From assembly GCA_012837935.1 (NCBI GenBank), contig DUQG01000008.1, forward strand, positions 62,001 to 126,000: DNA of 64,000 nucleotides. The letters run 5' to 3'. A model generated the notes under the pieces. It did no database searches. It saw only the letters and a list, made by a program, of their open reading frames with translations, and was not told where the DNA came from. Source of the DNA: Bacteroidales bacterium. GTDB taxonomy: Bacteria; Bacteroidota; Bacteroidia; Bacteroidales; Paludibacteraceae. Below, in pieces: positions 34,792 through 42,590 of this stretch. Within the stretch, counting starts at the first letter, position 1, and the number at the start of each line of letters is the position of its first letter. The translations under genes were made by a program, and so were the position numbers.

Positions 34792-36945
34792 TTAGCCTTT
34801 GTTGTTTTGACGCGGTGGTCTTTCTTCTCTCGGTGGACGAGGTAGAAGTGCTTTGTGTGAAAGTTTGAATTTACCTGTTTTCTGGTCGATATCAAGTAAT
34901 TTCACATCAATCATATCGCCTTCTTTCAGACCGGAATCTTCCATCGTTTCTACACGTTCCCATCTTAGTTCGGAAATATGTAGTAAACCTTCTTTGCCCG
35001 GCATAAATTCAACGAATGCACCGTAAGGCATAATGGATTTTACTTTTGAGTTGTAAGTTTCGCCAACTTCCGGAATCGCTACGATACCGCGAATTTTAGC
35101 TACAGCAGCGTCCAAAGATTCTTTGTTGGAGGAAGCAATTTCTACGCGACCTTGCTCGCCAATTTCATCAATCGCCACAACTGCACCGGTCTCTTCTTGG
35201 ATGTTTTGAATAATTTTTCCGCCCGGTCCTATTACAGCACCAATCAAATCTTTCGGGATAAACATCACAACAATACGTGGTGCGTGAGGTTTCAAGTCTT
35301 CTCTCGGTTCTGCGATAGTCTCTTGGATTTTATCCAAAATATGCATACGACCTTCTTTTGCTTGTCTCAACGCATTTTCAAGAATTTCATAAGAAAGTCC
35401 GTCCACTTTGATGTCCATTTGAGTAGCAGTGATTCCGTCACGTGTTCCGGTTACTTTGAAGTCCATATCACCTAAGTGGTCTTCGTCACCCAAAATATCG
35501 GAAAGGATAGCGTAGTTTTGACCTTTATTTTCAGAAATCAATCCCATAGCAATACCTGAAACCGGTTTTTTAATTTGCACTCCGGCATCCATAAGCGCCA
35601 ATGTTCCGGCACAAACTGTAGCCATAGAAGAAGAACCGTTAGATTCCAAAATGTCAGAAACAACGCGGATTACATAAGGATAATCAGCAGGAATCATCGG
35701 TTTTAATGCACGGTAAGCTAAGTTTCCGTGACCAATTTCACGACGACCTACGCCACGTTGCGGACGAGCTTCTCCGGTAGAAAATGGTGGGAAGTTGTAG
35801 TGCAATAGGAAGCGGTCTTTTCCTTGGATAAGTGCTTCGTCGATGATTTTTTCATCCAACTTTGTACCCAAAGTAACGGTAGTAAGTGATTGAGTTTCAC
35901 CACGTGTAAATACGGCTGAACCGTGTGCACCCGGCAAGTAGTCAATCTCTGACCAGATGTGGCGGATTTCGGTTGTTTTACGACCGTCAAGGCGTTTGCC
36001 TTCATCCAAAATAGAACGACGCATTGCTTCTTTTTCTACCGCGTGGTAATATCTGTCGATAAGTTCTTTTTTCTCTTCTGCAACTTCCGGATCAAGAGCT
36101 TCTATGTATTCAGCTTTTACTGCTTCAAAATTCTCGATACGAGAATGCTTGTCGGCATTGCAAGATGCTGCAACAGCATATACTTTATCGTAAGTTTTTG
36201 CCCAAATATCTTGTTTCAGCTCTTCATCATTTTCTTCGTGGCAGTACTCGCGTTTTACGGTTTTGCCCACTTCTTCCATCAACTCAATTTGAGCTTGGCA
36301 TTGAATTTTAATTGCTTCGTGAGCAATGCGGATAGCTTCCAAAAGTTCAGCTTCACTCACTTCTTTCATCTCACCTTCCACCATCATGATGTTGTCCATC
36401 GTTGCGGCAACAATAATGTCAAGGTCAGCGCTTTTCATCTGCTCGAAAGTAGGATTTACCAGATATTCCCCGTTAATTCTACCAATACGAACTTCCGAAA
36501 TTGGTCCGTGGAAAGGAATATCGGAAACAGCCAATGCAGCAGAAGCAGCCAATCCGGCTAATCCGTCAGGCATATCTACACCATCAGCAGAGATAAGATT
36601 TACATTCACAAAAACTTCGGCGTGATAATCATCCGGGAAAAGCGGACGAAGTGCGCGGTCAATCAGACGAGCAATCAGAATTTCATAATCCGAAGCACGT
36701 CCTTCACGGCGAGTAAATCCACCCGGAAAACGTCCGGCTGCACCGTATTTTTCTTTGTATTCTACCGAAAGCGGCATAAAATCGGTACCGGGAACAGCGT
36801 CTTTTGCTGCACACACGGTAGCCAGAAGCATGGTGTTACCCATGCGAACTACTACGGAACCGTCAGCTTGTTTTGCCAATTTTCCGGTTTCGATAGTAAT
36901 TTCTCTTCCATCACCCATTGTGATGGTTTTTGTAACTACATTCAT
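34792..36945 (-). CDS. pnp: Polynucleotide phosphorylase
   Basis: 717 residues, normal length. Phosphorolytic 3'-5' exoribonuclease that degrades mRNA. It has two RNase PH-like domains (about 1-220 and 310-545, with [20 protein letters not shown] and [18 protein letters not shown]). A KH domain (about 560-620, [20 protein letters not shown]) and an S1 domain (about 625-700, [20 protein letters not shown]) follow. The C-terminus is proline/arginine-rich ([16 protein letters not shown]). Cytoplasmic. Single gene with its own promoter and terminator, bracketed by two identical 33-bp palindromes. Confidence 0.98.
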   Translation of the reverse strand: MNVVTKTITMGDGREITIETGKLAKQADGSVVVRMGNTMLLATVCAAKDAVPGTDFMPLSVEYKEKYGAAGRFPGGFTRREGRASDYEILIARLIDRALRPLFPDDYHAEVFVNVNLISADGVDMPDGLAGLAASAALAVSDIPFHGPISEVRIGRINGEYLVNPTFEQMKSADLDIIVAATMDNIMMVEGEMKEVSEAELLEAIRIAHEAIKIQCQAQIELMEEVGKTVKREYCHEENDEELKQDIWAKTYDKVYAVAASCNADKHSRIENFEAVKAEYIEALDPEVAEEKKELIDRYYHAVEKEAMRRSILDEGKRLDGRKTTEIRHIWSEIDYLPGAHGSAVFTRGETQSLTTVTLGTKLDEKIIDEALIQGKDRFLLHYNFPPFSTGEARPQRGVGRREIGHGNLAYRALKPMIPADYPYVIRVVSDILESNGSSSMATVCAGTLALMDAGVQIKKPVSGIAMGLISENKGQNYAILSDILGDEDHLGDMDFKVTGTRDGITATQMDIKVDGLSYEILENALRQAKEGRMHILDKIQETIAEPREDLKPHAPRIVVMFIPKDLIGAVIGPGGKIIQNIQEETGAVVAIDEIGEQGRVEIASSNKESLDAAVAKIRGIVAIPEVGETYNSKVKSIMPYGAFVEFMPGKEGLLHISELRWERVETMEDSGLKEGDMIDVKLLDIDQKTGKFKLSHKALLPRPPREERPPRQNNKG

Positions 36946-36987
36946 AAAAATTACATTAATATTATTTAAACTCTAAAATTTCGAGTG

Positions 36988-36995
36988 CAAAGATA
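36988..36995 (-). promoter_or_regulatory. -7 promoter element TATCTTTG for pnp
   Basis: Minus strand TATCTTTGCA, 42 bases before the pnp ATG, matches TAnnTTTG. Confidence 0.6.
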
Positions 36996-37075
36996 CGAAT
37001 TAATTTTTGATTTTCAGCCTGTTGTGTGGAGCGGTTATTTTGGATTTTAACAAATAATAGCATTACGTTTGACTA

Positions 37076-37108
37076 ACCCAGCGACTGGCTTCAAGCCAGT
37101 CGCTGGGT
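37076..37108. repeat. 33-bp perfect palindrome, copy 2 (5' side of pnp)
   Basis: Identical to 34697-34729. It begins 7 bases past the stop of the rhomboid gene (minus strand), where it could act as a factor-independent stop or an RNA 3'-end protector, though no T run is present. Confidence 0.85.
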
Positions 37109-37114
37109 TGTGTG

Positions 37115-37771
37115 TTAAAAACCAATATGGAATAAATCGCCGATAGAACTCACTTTTATCTGACTGAAAAAGTGTGAAATCATATTGACTTTTAGCAACA
37201 CACCAAATAACAATGTTACAAAAATCATCCCATAAACCCCACCCGCAATATGAGCCGAGTGATTTACATTGCCGGCTTGTTTTTTCTCTAAATAGATAGA
37301 GAGTGCCACGTAAATAATTCCAAATAAAAACGCAGGAAGCATAATGGGGATAAACATAATCCCCATAAAACTCATCGGGTTAATTAAAATATAAGCAAAA
37401 ACTATTGCCGAAACTGCACCCGAGGCACCCAATCCACGATAAAAGTGATTGTTTTTTTGTTTGATGTAGGTAGGAAGAATAGACACAAACAACGCCGTAA
37501 CATAAAGCACCACATACCAAATCCCGCCTTCCGTTTCGCCTAATGCAGCTTTAAAAAACCGCTCAATATACGTTCCGAAAATAAAAAGCGTAAGCATATT
37601 GAAAATCAGATGTGTATAATCTGCATGAAGCAAGCCATAGGAAAACAGTCTGTACCAACCCTTTTGCTTTACGGCAGGCGGATAGAAAATCATTTTGTCA
37701 ACTAATGCTTGATTCTGAAAGGCTTTGTAGGAAATATATGCCGTAATGGCGATAATAAGAATTGTAATCAT
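37115..37771 (-). CDS. Rhomboid-family intramembrane serine protease
   Basis: 218 residues with six hydrophobic segments. The catalytic serine is in GLGASGAVSAIVFAY and the histidine in HSAHIAGGVYGMIFVTLLFG. The loop-1 region has the typical RLFSYGLLHADYTHLIFNML. It cleaves substrates within the inner membrane; natural targets are unknown. The start at 37771 precedes a normal first helix. Upstream on the minus strand lies a 445-bp gap filled with repeats. Confidence 0.9.
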   Translation of the reverse strand: MITILIIAITAYISYKAFQNQALVDKMIFYPPAVKQKGWYRLFSYGLLHADYTHLIFNMLTLFIFGTYIERFFKAALGETEGGIWYVVLYVTALFVSILPTYIKQKNNHFYRGLGASGAVSAIVFAYILINPMSFMGIMFIPIMLPAFLFGIIYVALSIYLEKKQAGNVNHSAHIAGGVYGMIFVTLLFGVLLKVNMISHFFSQIKVSSIGDLFHIGF

Positions 37772-37866
37772 AGATATTCTTTTTTGTATGAGATAACTTG
37801 TTTAATAAATATCGGACATTTTGCCTAAAACTGTATAAGGTTGAAATTATTTTAGAATTTGAGGGT

Positions 37867-38016
37867 TCGGTGCTACGCACCTTTACTTAATATATTCTAT
37901 TTATTGCTACAAATTGGATGGTGCTATGCACCTTAATCACAACAAATAATAAGCTGTATAGCAGCGAACCCTTTGTAGCGTGTAATACAGTAAACAACAG
38001 AGGTGCGTAGCACCGA
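37867..38016. repeat. Three GGTGCTACGCACC-type repeats, the outer two inverted
   Basis: The 445-bp gap between the rhomboid and pepD genes holds TCGGTGCTACGCACCT at 37867-37882, GGTGCTATGCACCTT at 37920-37934, and at 38001-38016 the exact reverse complement of the first copy. Each is itself a small dyad (GGTGC / GCACC). The ~150-bp segment bounded by the inverted copies is non-coding. No other gene is seen in the gap. Confidence 0.7.
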
Positions 38017-38141
38017 GCCATTAGAAAAAATTTAGGTAAAGAACACGGCAGTCATAAAACAATTTTGCTGCCCCGATGTTCAAGCTACAAAACTAACAAT
38101 CTTTTTTCATATAACAGACCTGTAAATTGCCCATTATTTCG

Positions 38142-38149
38142 TATATTTG
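38142..38149 (+). promoter_or_regulatory. -7 promoter element TATATTTG for pepD
   Basis: TATATTTGCAAAT matches TAnnTTTG, 75 bases before the pepD ATG at 38217. Confidence 0.6.
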
Positions 38150-38216
38150 CAAATAGAGAATAATTAATATAAATCATACTTCGAGCTTCTTGCTTCGAGC
38201 ATCAAACTTTTAAAAA

Positions 38217-39659
38217 ATGAGAAACTTAGAACCTAAAATTGTTTGGAACCACTTTTACGAGATAACGCAAATTCCGCGCCCATCGAAAAAAGAGGAGAAG
38301 ATTTGTGCCTATTTGGAAGAATTTGGGAAGAAAAACAACTTTGAAACAAAAACCGATAGAGCCGGAAATGTGCTGATAACTAAACCTGCTACACCAGGTT
38401 ATGAAAATCATAGAACTGTAATTTTGCAAGCGCATATGGATATGGTTTGCGAGAAAAACAGCGATGTAGAGTTTGATTTTGAGAATGACCCGATTCAAAC
38501 TGAAATTCGTGAAGAATGGCTTCATGCCAAAGGAACCACGCTTGGCGCCGACAACGGTATCGGGATGGCACTGATGCTTGCCGTGCTTTCATCGGATGAT
38601 TTGAAACACCCGAAAATCGAATGTCTTTTCACGACTGATGAGGAGACAGGATTGACTGGAGCATTTGCGTTGCAAGAAAATTTCTTGACAGGCGATATAT
38701 TGATAAATCTTGATTCGGAAGATGACGGTGAAATTTATGTAGGTTGTGCCGGAGGAATTGATACTACAGCTCATATGCGTTACAAAACCAAGCGAACGCC
38801 TGTTGGATATTTTGCGTTTTCGGTAAATGTTTCGGGATTGCTTGGTGGTCATTCCGGCGATGATATTGAAAAAGGACATGCGAATGCAAACAAAGTTTTG
38901 AATCGTATTTTGTGGAATATGCGCAAAGAAATGGACTTGCGTGTCGCGAAAATTGACGGTGGAAACTTGCATAATGCTATTCCTCGTGAAGCATCGGCTC
39001 TAGCTGTGATACCTTCTGCCGACAAAGAAAAAGTGCGTGTGATTTTCAATCAAGTAGCAGCCGATATTGAAAGTGAATATAAGGATGTTGAAACCAAAAT
39101 GCGTTTGGCACTTCAATCGGAAGATGTTCCGGAAGAAACTTTAACAAAAAAACACACAAAAAAACTTCTGAATGCGCTTTATGCTTGTCCGCACGGCGTG
39201 AAAGCCATGAGTAAAGATATGCCCGGATTGGTGGAAACTTCCACAAACTTGGCGTCTGTGAAAATGCTTGAAGGGCATATTATCAAAATTGTTACCAGTC
39301 AGCGCAGCTCGGTGGAAACAGCTAAATACGATATTGCACATCAAGTGGAAGCTGTTTTTCGTTTGGCAGGATGTAAAGTTTCGCATGGCGACGGCTATCC
39401 GGGTTGGAAACCAAACCTAAAATCCAACGTGCTAAAAGTAGCTGAAAAGAGTTACGAAAAATTATTTGACCAAGTCCCAAAAATCAAGGCTATTCATGCC
39501 GGATTGGAGTGTGGACTGTTCCTGAAAAAATATCCGCATTTGGATATGATTTCCATCGGACCAACTATGCGTGGAGTTCACTCACCGGACGAAAGATTAC
39601 ATATTCCGGCAGTAGGTCGCTCGTGGGAATGGCTGAAGGGAATTTTGGCTGATCTGTAA
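38217..39659 (+). CDS. pepD: Aminoacyl-histidine dipeptidase (PepD, M20 family)
   Basis: 480 residues, normal length. Zinc metallopeptidase that splits Xaa-His and other dipeptides in the cytoplasm. Metal-binding and catalytic motifs are ILQAHMDMVCEKN, GADNGIGMALMLAVL, TTDEETGLTGAF and LINLDSEDDGEIYVGCAGG. The terminal part has AIHAGLECGLFLKKYP and PTMRGVHSPDERLHIPAV. No signal peptide. Single gene. Confidence 0.96.
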   Translation: MRNLEPKIVWNHFYEITQIPRPSKKEEKICAYLEEFGKKNNFETKTDRAGNVLITKPATPGYENHRTVILQAHMDMVCEKNSDVEFDFENDPIQTEIREEWLHAKGTTLGADNGIGMALMLAVLSSDDLKHPKIECLFTTDEETGLTGAFALQENFLTGDILINLDSEDDGEIYVGCAGGIDTTAHMRYKTKRTPVGYFAFSVNVSGLLGGHSGDDIEKGHANANKVLNRILWNMRKEMDLRVAKIDGGNLHNAIPREASALAVIPSADKEKVRVIFNQVAADIESEYKDVETKMRLALQSEDVPEETLTKKHTKKLLNALYACPHGVKAMSKDMPGLVETSTNLASVKMLEGHIIKIVTSQRSSVETAKYDIAHQVEAVFRLAGCKVSHGDGYPGWKPNLKSNVLKVAEKSYEKLFDQVPKIKAIHAGLECGLFLKKYPHLDMISIGPTMRGVHSPDERLHIPAVGRSWEWLKGILADL

Positions 39660-39687
39660 TTATTCTGAAATAGAACGCAAATTGCAC

Positions 39688-39846
39688 GAATTACACAAAT
39701 TGTCACAAATTTTTATAGGTTGTGTTCATTTGTGTAATTGGTGTGATTTGTGTTCAAAAGAATTTTGCACTTCAAGCTTCAAACTTCCGGCTATAAAAAA
39801 ATAGCTATACGTCAGTATAATCTGTGCAATCAGTGTTCTAAAAACT
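39688..39846. repeat. TGTG-rich short repeats upstream of the toxin-antitoxin pair
   Basis: Perfect 12-bp inverted repeat AATTACACAAAT / ATTTGTGTAATT, plus degenerate copies of an AATCTGTGnAATCnGTGTTC-like unit (for example AATCTGTGCAATCAGTGTTC). Related units recur at about 40920-40950 and 40980-41000, downstream of the pair. Confidence 0.55.
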
Positions 39847-39862
39847 TCAAGCTATATAAATT

Positions 39863-40186
39863 ATGTTTTTCTCAGATTGGAAAGAAAAAAGTGTTGGAAA
39901 AGAGATTTCCAAGAGCCTGCTTTGGGAGTATGACCTGTCAAAGTTTGATTGGGATGCTATGCGTGTTTTGGTAGTTCAACGAGTTATAGAGCGTGGTTGG
40001 CTCGATGATTTTTATGCGATGATAAGGCTCTATGGCGGAATTGAAAATGTACGTGAAATTATCAAAGAAATTCCTGCGCTGTCACCCAAAGATATGAATT
40101 TTGTTGTTCATTTTTTTGAAATTGAAAAAGAAGAACTAAAATGCTACACACGGAAACAATTAAGGGAGAAACATTTACTCTCTTGA
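39863..40186 (+). CDS. DUF6922-type protein, probable antitoxin of the AbiEii-like pair
   Basis: 107 residues, no signal peptide. The sequence WEYDLSKFDWDAMRVLVVQR followed by ERGWLDDFYAMIRLYGG and KEIPALSPKDMNFVVHFF fits the small proteins (DUF6922) found directly before nucleotidyltransferase AbiEii/AbiGii toxins. The 3' end overlaps the next gene by 46 bp in another frame, so translation is probably coupled. The antitoxin role is inferred from position only. Confidence 0.72.
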   Translation: MFFSDWKEKSVGKEISKSLLWEYDLSKFDWDAMRVLVVQRVIERGWLDDFYAMIRLYGGIENVREIIKEIPALSPKDMNFVVHFFEIEKEELKCYTRKQLREKHLLS

Positions 40187-40785
40187 AAAGAATAATGGCT
40201 GACAGACGCTTGCAGGGTTTTAATCTTGCCGGCGGAACAGCATTGGCGTTGTATTTGGGGCATCGGTTGAGTGTGGACTTGGATTTGTTTACACCCTATC
40301 CTTTTGATACAAAGAAAATGGAACAATATCTAATAGAAACTTACGATTTCAAAGCCGATTATTTTGAAGAAAATACGTTGAAAGGCACGATTAATGGAGT
40401 GAAAATTGATTGTATAACATATAGTTATCCGAATTTAGAAAACCCATATATTTCAAAAGAGAATATTCGGCTTTACAGCATAAAAGATATTGTAGCAATG
40501 AAACTATCGGCAATAGCTGATGATGGTTCTCGCTTAAAAGACTTTATTGATATTGCTTGTTTATCTACAAAAATGTCGTTAAATGAAATGCTGCGAGCCT
40601 ATTTGGAAAAATTTCCCAATTCCAATCCTATAAGACCCTTGAAAGGACTTCTGTATTTTGAAGATATTTATTTTGATGAACCTATTTTTATCTTAAAAGG
40701 CAAGTACACGTGGAAAAATATTCAAAAACGACTAGAACAAATGCAGAAAAATAGAGATAAAGTTTTTGAGAAATTGCCATTATAA
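40141..40785 (+). CDS. Nucleotidyltransferase AbiEii/AbiGii-family toxin-like protein
   Basis: 214 residues. The nucleotidyltransferase signature is complete: FNLAGGTALALYLGHRLSVD then LDLFTP (GGT-x-L ... S-x-D-L-D), followed by the third acidic strand region GVKIDCITYSYP and KDIVAMKLSAIADDGSRLKD. This is the family of toxins in AbiE-type (type IV) abortive-infection pairs, which modify nucleic acids, in studied cases tRNA acceptor ends. Many family members lie with a small partner as here. No mobile-element gene is adjacent. Phage defence or plasmid-like stabilisation is inference. Confidence 0.87.
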   Translation: MLHTETIKGETFTLLKRIMADRRLQGFNLAGGTALALYLGHRLSVDLDLFTPYPFDTKKMEQYLIETYDFKADYFEENTLKGTINGVKIDCITYSYPNLENPYISKENIRLYSIKDIVAMKLSAIADDGSRLKDFIDIACLSTKMSLNEMLRAYLEKFPNSNPIRPLKGLLYFEDIYFDEPIFILKGKYTWKNIQKRLEQMQKNRDKVFEKLPL

Positions 40786-40857
40786 GACAAATACGAAAAT
40801 AATAAAGTTAAGTAAAATGCAGTTTTAAACCGCAATTTGCTTTTTAAATTCGTTAAT

Positions 40858-40895
40858 CATCGGCATCCGTTGGTTAACGGACAAGGTCGCCGATG
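40858..40895. other. Nested hairpin in the toxin / HD-hydrolase gap
   Basis: Outer stem CATCGGC / GCCGATG encloses a hairpin TCCGTT-GGT-TAACGGA. No T run follows. It may be a structured intergenic repeat or a weak terminator after the toxin gene. Confidence 0.45.
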
Positions 40896-41023
40896 CACTT
40901 CACAATGAAAAAAATGTGTAAATTTGTGTAACTTGTGCAATTTGTGTTCAATAAACTTATAAATAAGTGTTCATCAGCATAATCTGTGTTATCCGTGTTC
41001 TAATCATTTAATCAGAAGACATT

Positions 41024-42244
41024 TTGAAACGTAAAATCATCAATGACCCTGTTTTCGGGTTTATCAATATCCCGAATGATTTCTTGTACGACATCATTCA
41101 GCATCGCTATTTCCAACGATTACACCGCATTAAACAGTTGGGGTTGTCGTCGTTTGTATATCCGGGTGCACAACATACGCGCATGCTTCATTCGCTTGGT
41201 GCCATGCACTTGATGGGAGAAGCTATCGCACAACTGCGACTTACAGGGCAGGAGATAACTTGTGAAGAGGAAGATGTCGCAAGAGCCTGTATGCTTTTAC
41301 ACGACATTGGGCACGGACCTTTTTCGCACACCTTGGAGCATACCATTGTTCATGGCATTTCGCATGAGCAGCTTTCGCTTTGGATGATGCAGCGAATGAA
41401 CGAGGAGATGGGCGGGAAACTTGATTTGACAATACGGATTTTCACTAATCAGTATGAAAAGCATTTTTTGCACCAACTTGTTTCAAGTCAGCTCGATATG
41501 GACAGACTTGATTACCTAAGTCGTGATAGTTTTTTCTGCGGAGTAAGTGAAGGGATTATCGGTTCACAACGAATAATCAAGATGCTCAACTTGCACAACG
41601 ACCGTCTTGTGGTGGAAGAAAAAGGGATTTATTCCATTGAGAAATTCCTTGTAGCACGTCGCTTGATGTATTGGCAGGTTTATCTGCACAAAACATCGGT
41701 AGCTTCCGAAAAAATGCTCACAAACATCCTGACACGAGCCAAAGAGCTGGCATCCAAAGGCGAAGAACTTTTTGCACCGCCGTCGTTGCAGTTTTTCTTG
41801 TATAATAAACTAACAAAAACCGATTTTGAGAGTTCATCCGAACCGCTTGATAAGTTTGCCGAATTAGACGATGCCGATATTTTAAGTGCAGTAAAAGTTT
41901 GGTCGAACTATCCGGACAAGGTGCTTTCTACGCTTTGCCATAATTTTACCAACCGTAAGCTTTTCAAAGTGATTATGCTGAAAAATAAGGAAGAAGGTGA
42001 GGAATTACGGGCATCTTACTTGGAAAAATACAAAGCGAAATTCGGTTTTGATGAACGTGAAGCGTCTTATTTTATCAGCGAAGAAATAGTTTCTACCGAC
42101 ACCTACAGTCCGCAAGATGAAACCATCGACATTCTCTACAAAGACGGCACGGTCAAGGACATTGCGGAAGCTTCCGATATGCTAAATATTCAGGTGCTGA
42201 CCAAAAAAGTAGAGAAACATTATTTGTGCTACTTTAAAATTTGA
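41024..42244 (+). CDS. HD-superfamily phosphohydrolase
   Basis: 406 residues. HD-domain metal-dependent phosphohydrolase with RMLHSLGAMHLM, the HD motif LLHDIGHGPFSHTLEH (near residue 90) and SQLDMDRLDYLSRDSFFCG. It starts with TTG: no in-frame ATG is close by, and the first residues (KRKIINDPVFGFINIP) align with the usual start of the family. Relatives act on nucleotides or nucleotide-like substrates; the true substrate is unknown. In many Bacteroidales this gene lies next to lpxD, but here it stands alone about 25 kb away. The 3' end has a terminator. Confidence 0.85.
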   Translation: MKRKIINDPVFGFINIPNDFLYDIIQHRYFQRLHRIKQLGLSSFVYPGAQHTRMLHSLGAMHLMGEAIAQLRLTGQEITCEEEDVARACMLLHDIGHGPFSHTLEHTIVHGISHEQLSLWMMQRMNEEMGGKLDLTIRIFTNQYEKHFLHQLVSSQLDMDRLDYLSRDSFFCGVSEGIIGSQRIIKMLNLHNDRLVVEEKGIYSIEKFLVARRLMYWQVYLHKTSVASEKMLTNILTRAKELASKGEELFAPPSLQFFLYNKLTKTDFESSSEPLDKFAELDDADILSAVKVWSNYPDKVLSTLCHNFTNRKLFKVIMLKNKEEGEELRASYLEKYKAKFGFDEREASYFISEEIVSTDTYSPQDETIDILYKDGTVKDIAEASDMLNIQVLTKKVEKHYLCYFKI

Positions 42245-42267
42245 TTTTGGAAAAGCAGAATCACACA

Positions 42268-42303
42268 AAAGAGCATACAAAAACGTTTGCAGTGCTCTTT
42301 TTC
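42268..42303 (+). terminator. Terminator after the HD-hydrolase gene, overlapping an operator candidate
   Basis: Stem AAAAGAGCA / TGCTCTTTT (9 bp) with a T-rich 3' side. The loop contains ACAAAAACGTTTGCAG, which holds the operator-like site at 42278-42291. Confidence 0.7.
42278..42291. promoter_or_regulatory. Operator candidate upstream of the SusG-like gene
   Basis: CAAAAACGTTTGCA matches TGCAAACGTTTGCA at 11 of 14 positions, with one perfect half-site. Its centre is 60.5 bases from the -7 box at 42345, close to the 61.5 seen at the other three promoters. Confidence 0.55.
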
Positions 42304-42344
42304 ATTTTAAATCATTGCATTCTAAGATTTTAAATTAATTTGAT

Positions 42345-42352
42345 TATTTTTG
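42345..42352 (+). promoter_or_regulatory. -7 promoter element TATTTTTG for the SusG-like gene
   Basis: Matches TAnnTTTG. Transcription would start about where the palindromic repeat copy B begins (42364), making that repeat the 5' leader of the mRNA. Confidence 0.55.
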
Positions 42353-42363
42353 TTGTTAAATGT

Positions 42364-42562
42364 GAACTCGTCTCGACTTTTAAAACATAGAGAACAATAG
42401 TTAAATATATGAGCATTTTTTATTGTTTTTCGAGAACATAGTAAAAAAAATCAAACCTGCCTGCTGCAGGCGGGGATTTTTTTCGCTATTGTTTCCGAAA
42501 TCACGAGAATATGCACGTTTTTTTCTATGTTTGCTATTGTTTTGAAAAAATCAAGATGACTT
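42364..42562 (+). repeat. Imperfect-palindrome interspersed repeat, copy B, in the SusG-like gene leader
   Basis: 199 bp. It equals copies A and C except that the 3-base tip loop is replaced by a longer insert containing CCTGCCTGCTGCAGGCGG, itself a palindrome. The flanking stem AAAAAAATC / GATTTTTTT is kept. It ends 28 bases before the ATG at 42591. Confidence 0.85.
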
Positions 42563-42590
42563 CTGTAAATAAATTAACCATCAACAGTTT

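Noticed and set aside
35959..36561. 200-residue plus-strand reading frame
   Set aside because: Antisense shadow of pnp; Cys/Phe-rich composition with no family resemblance.
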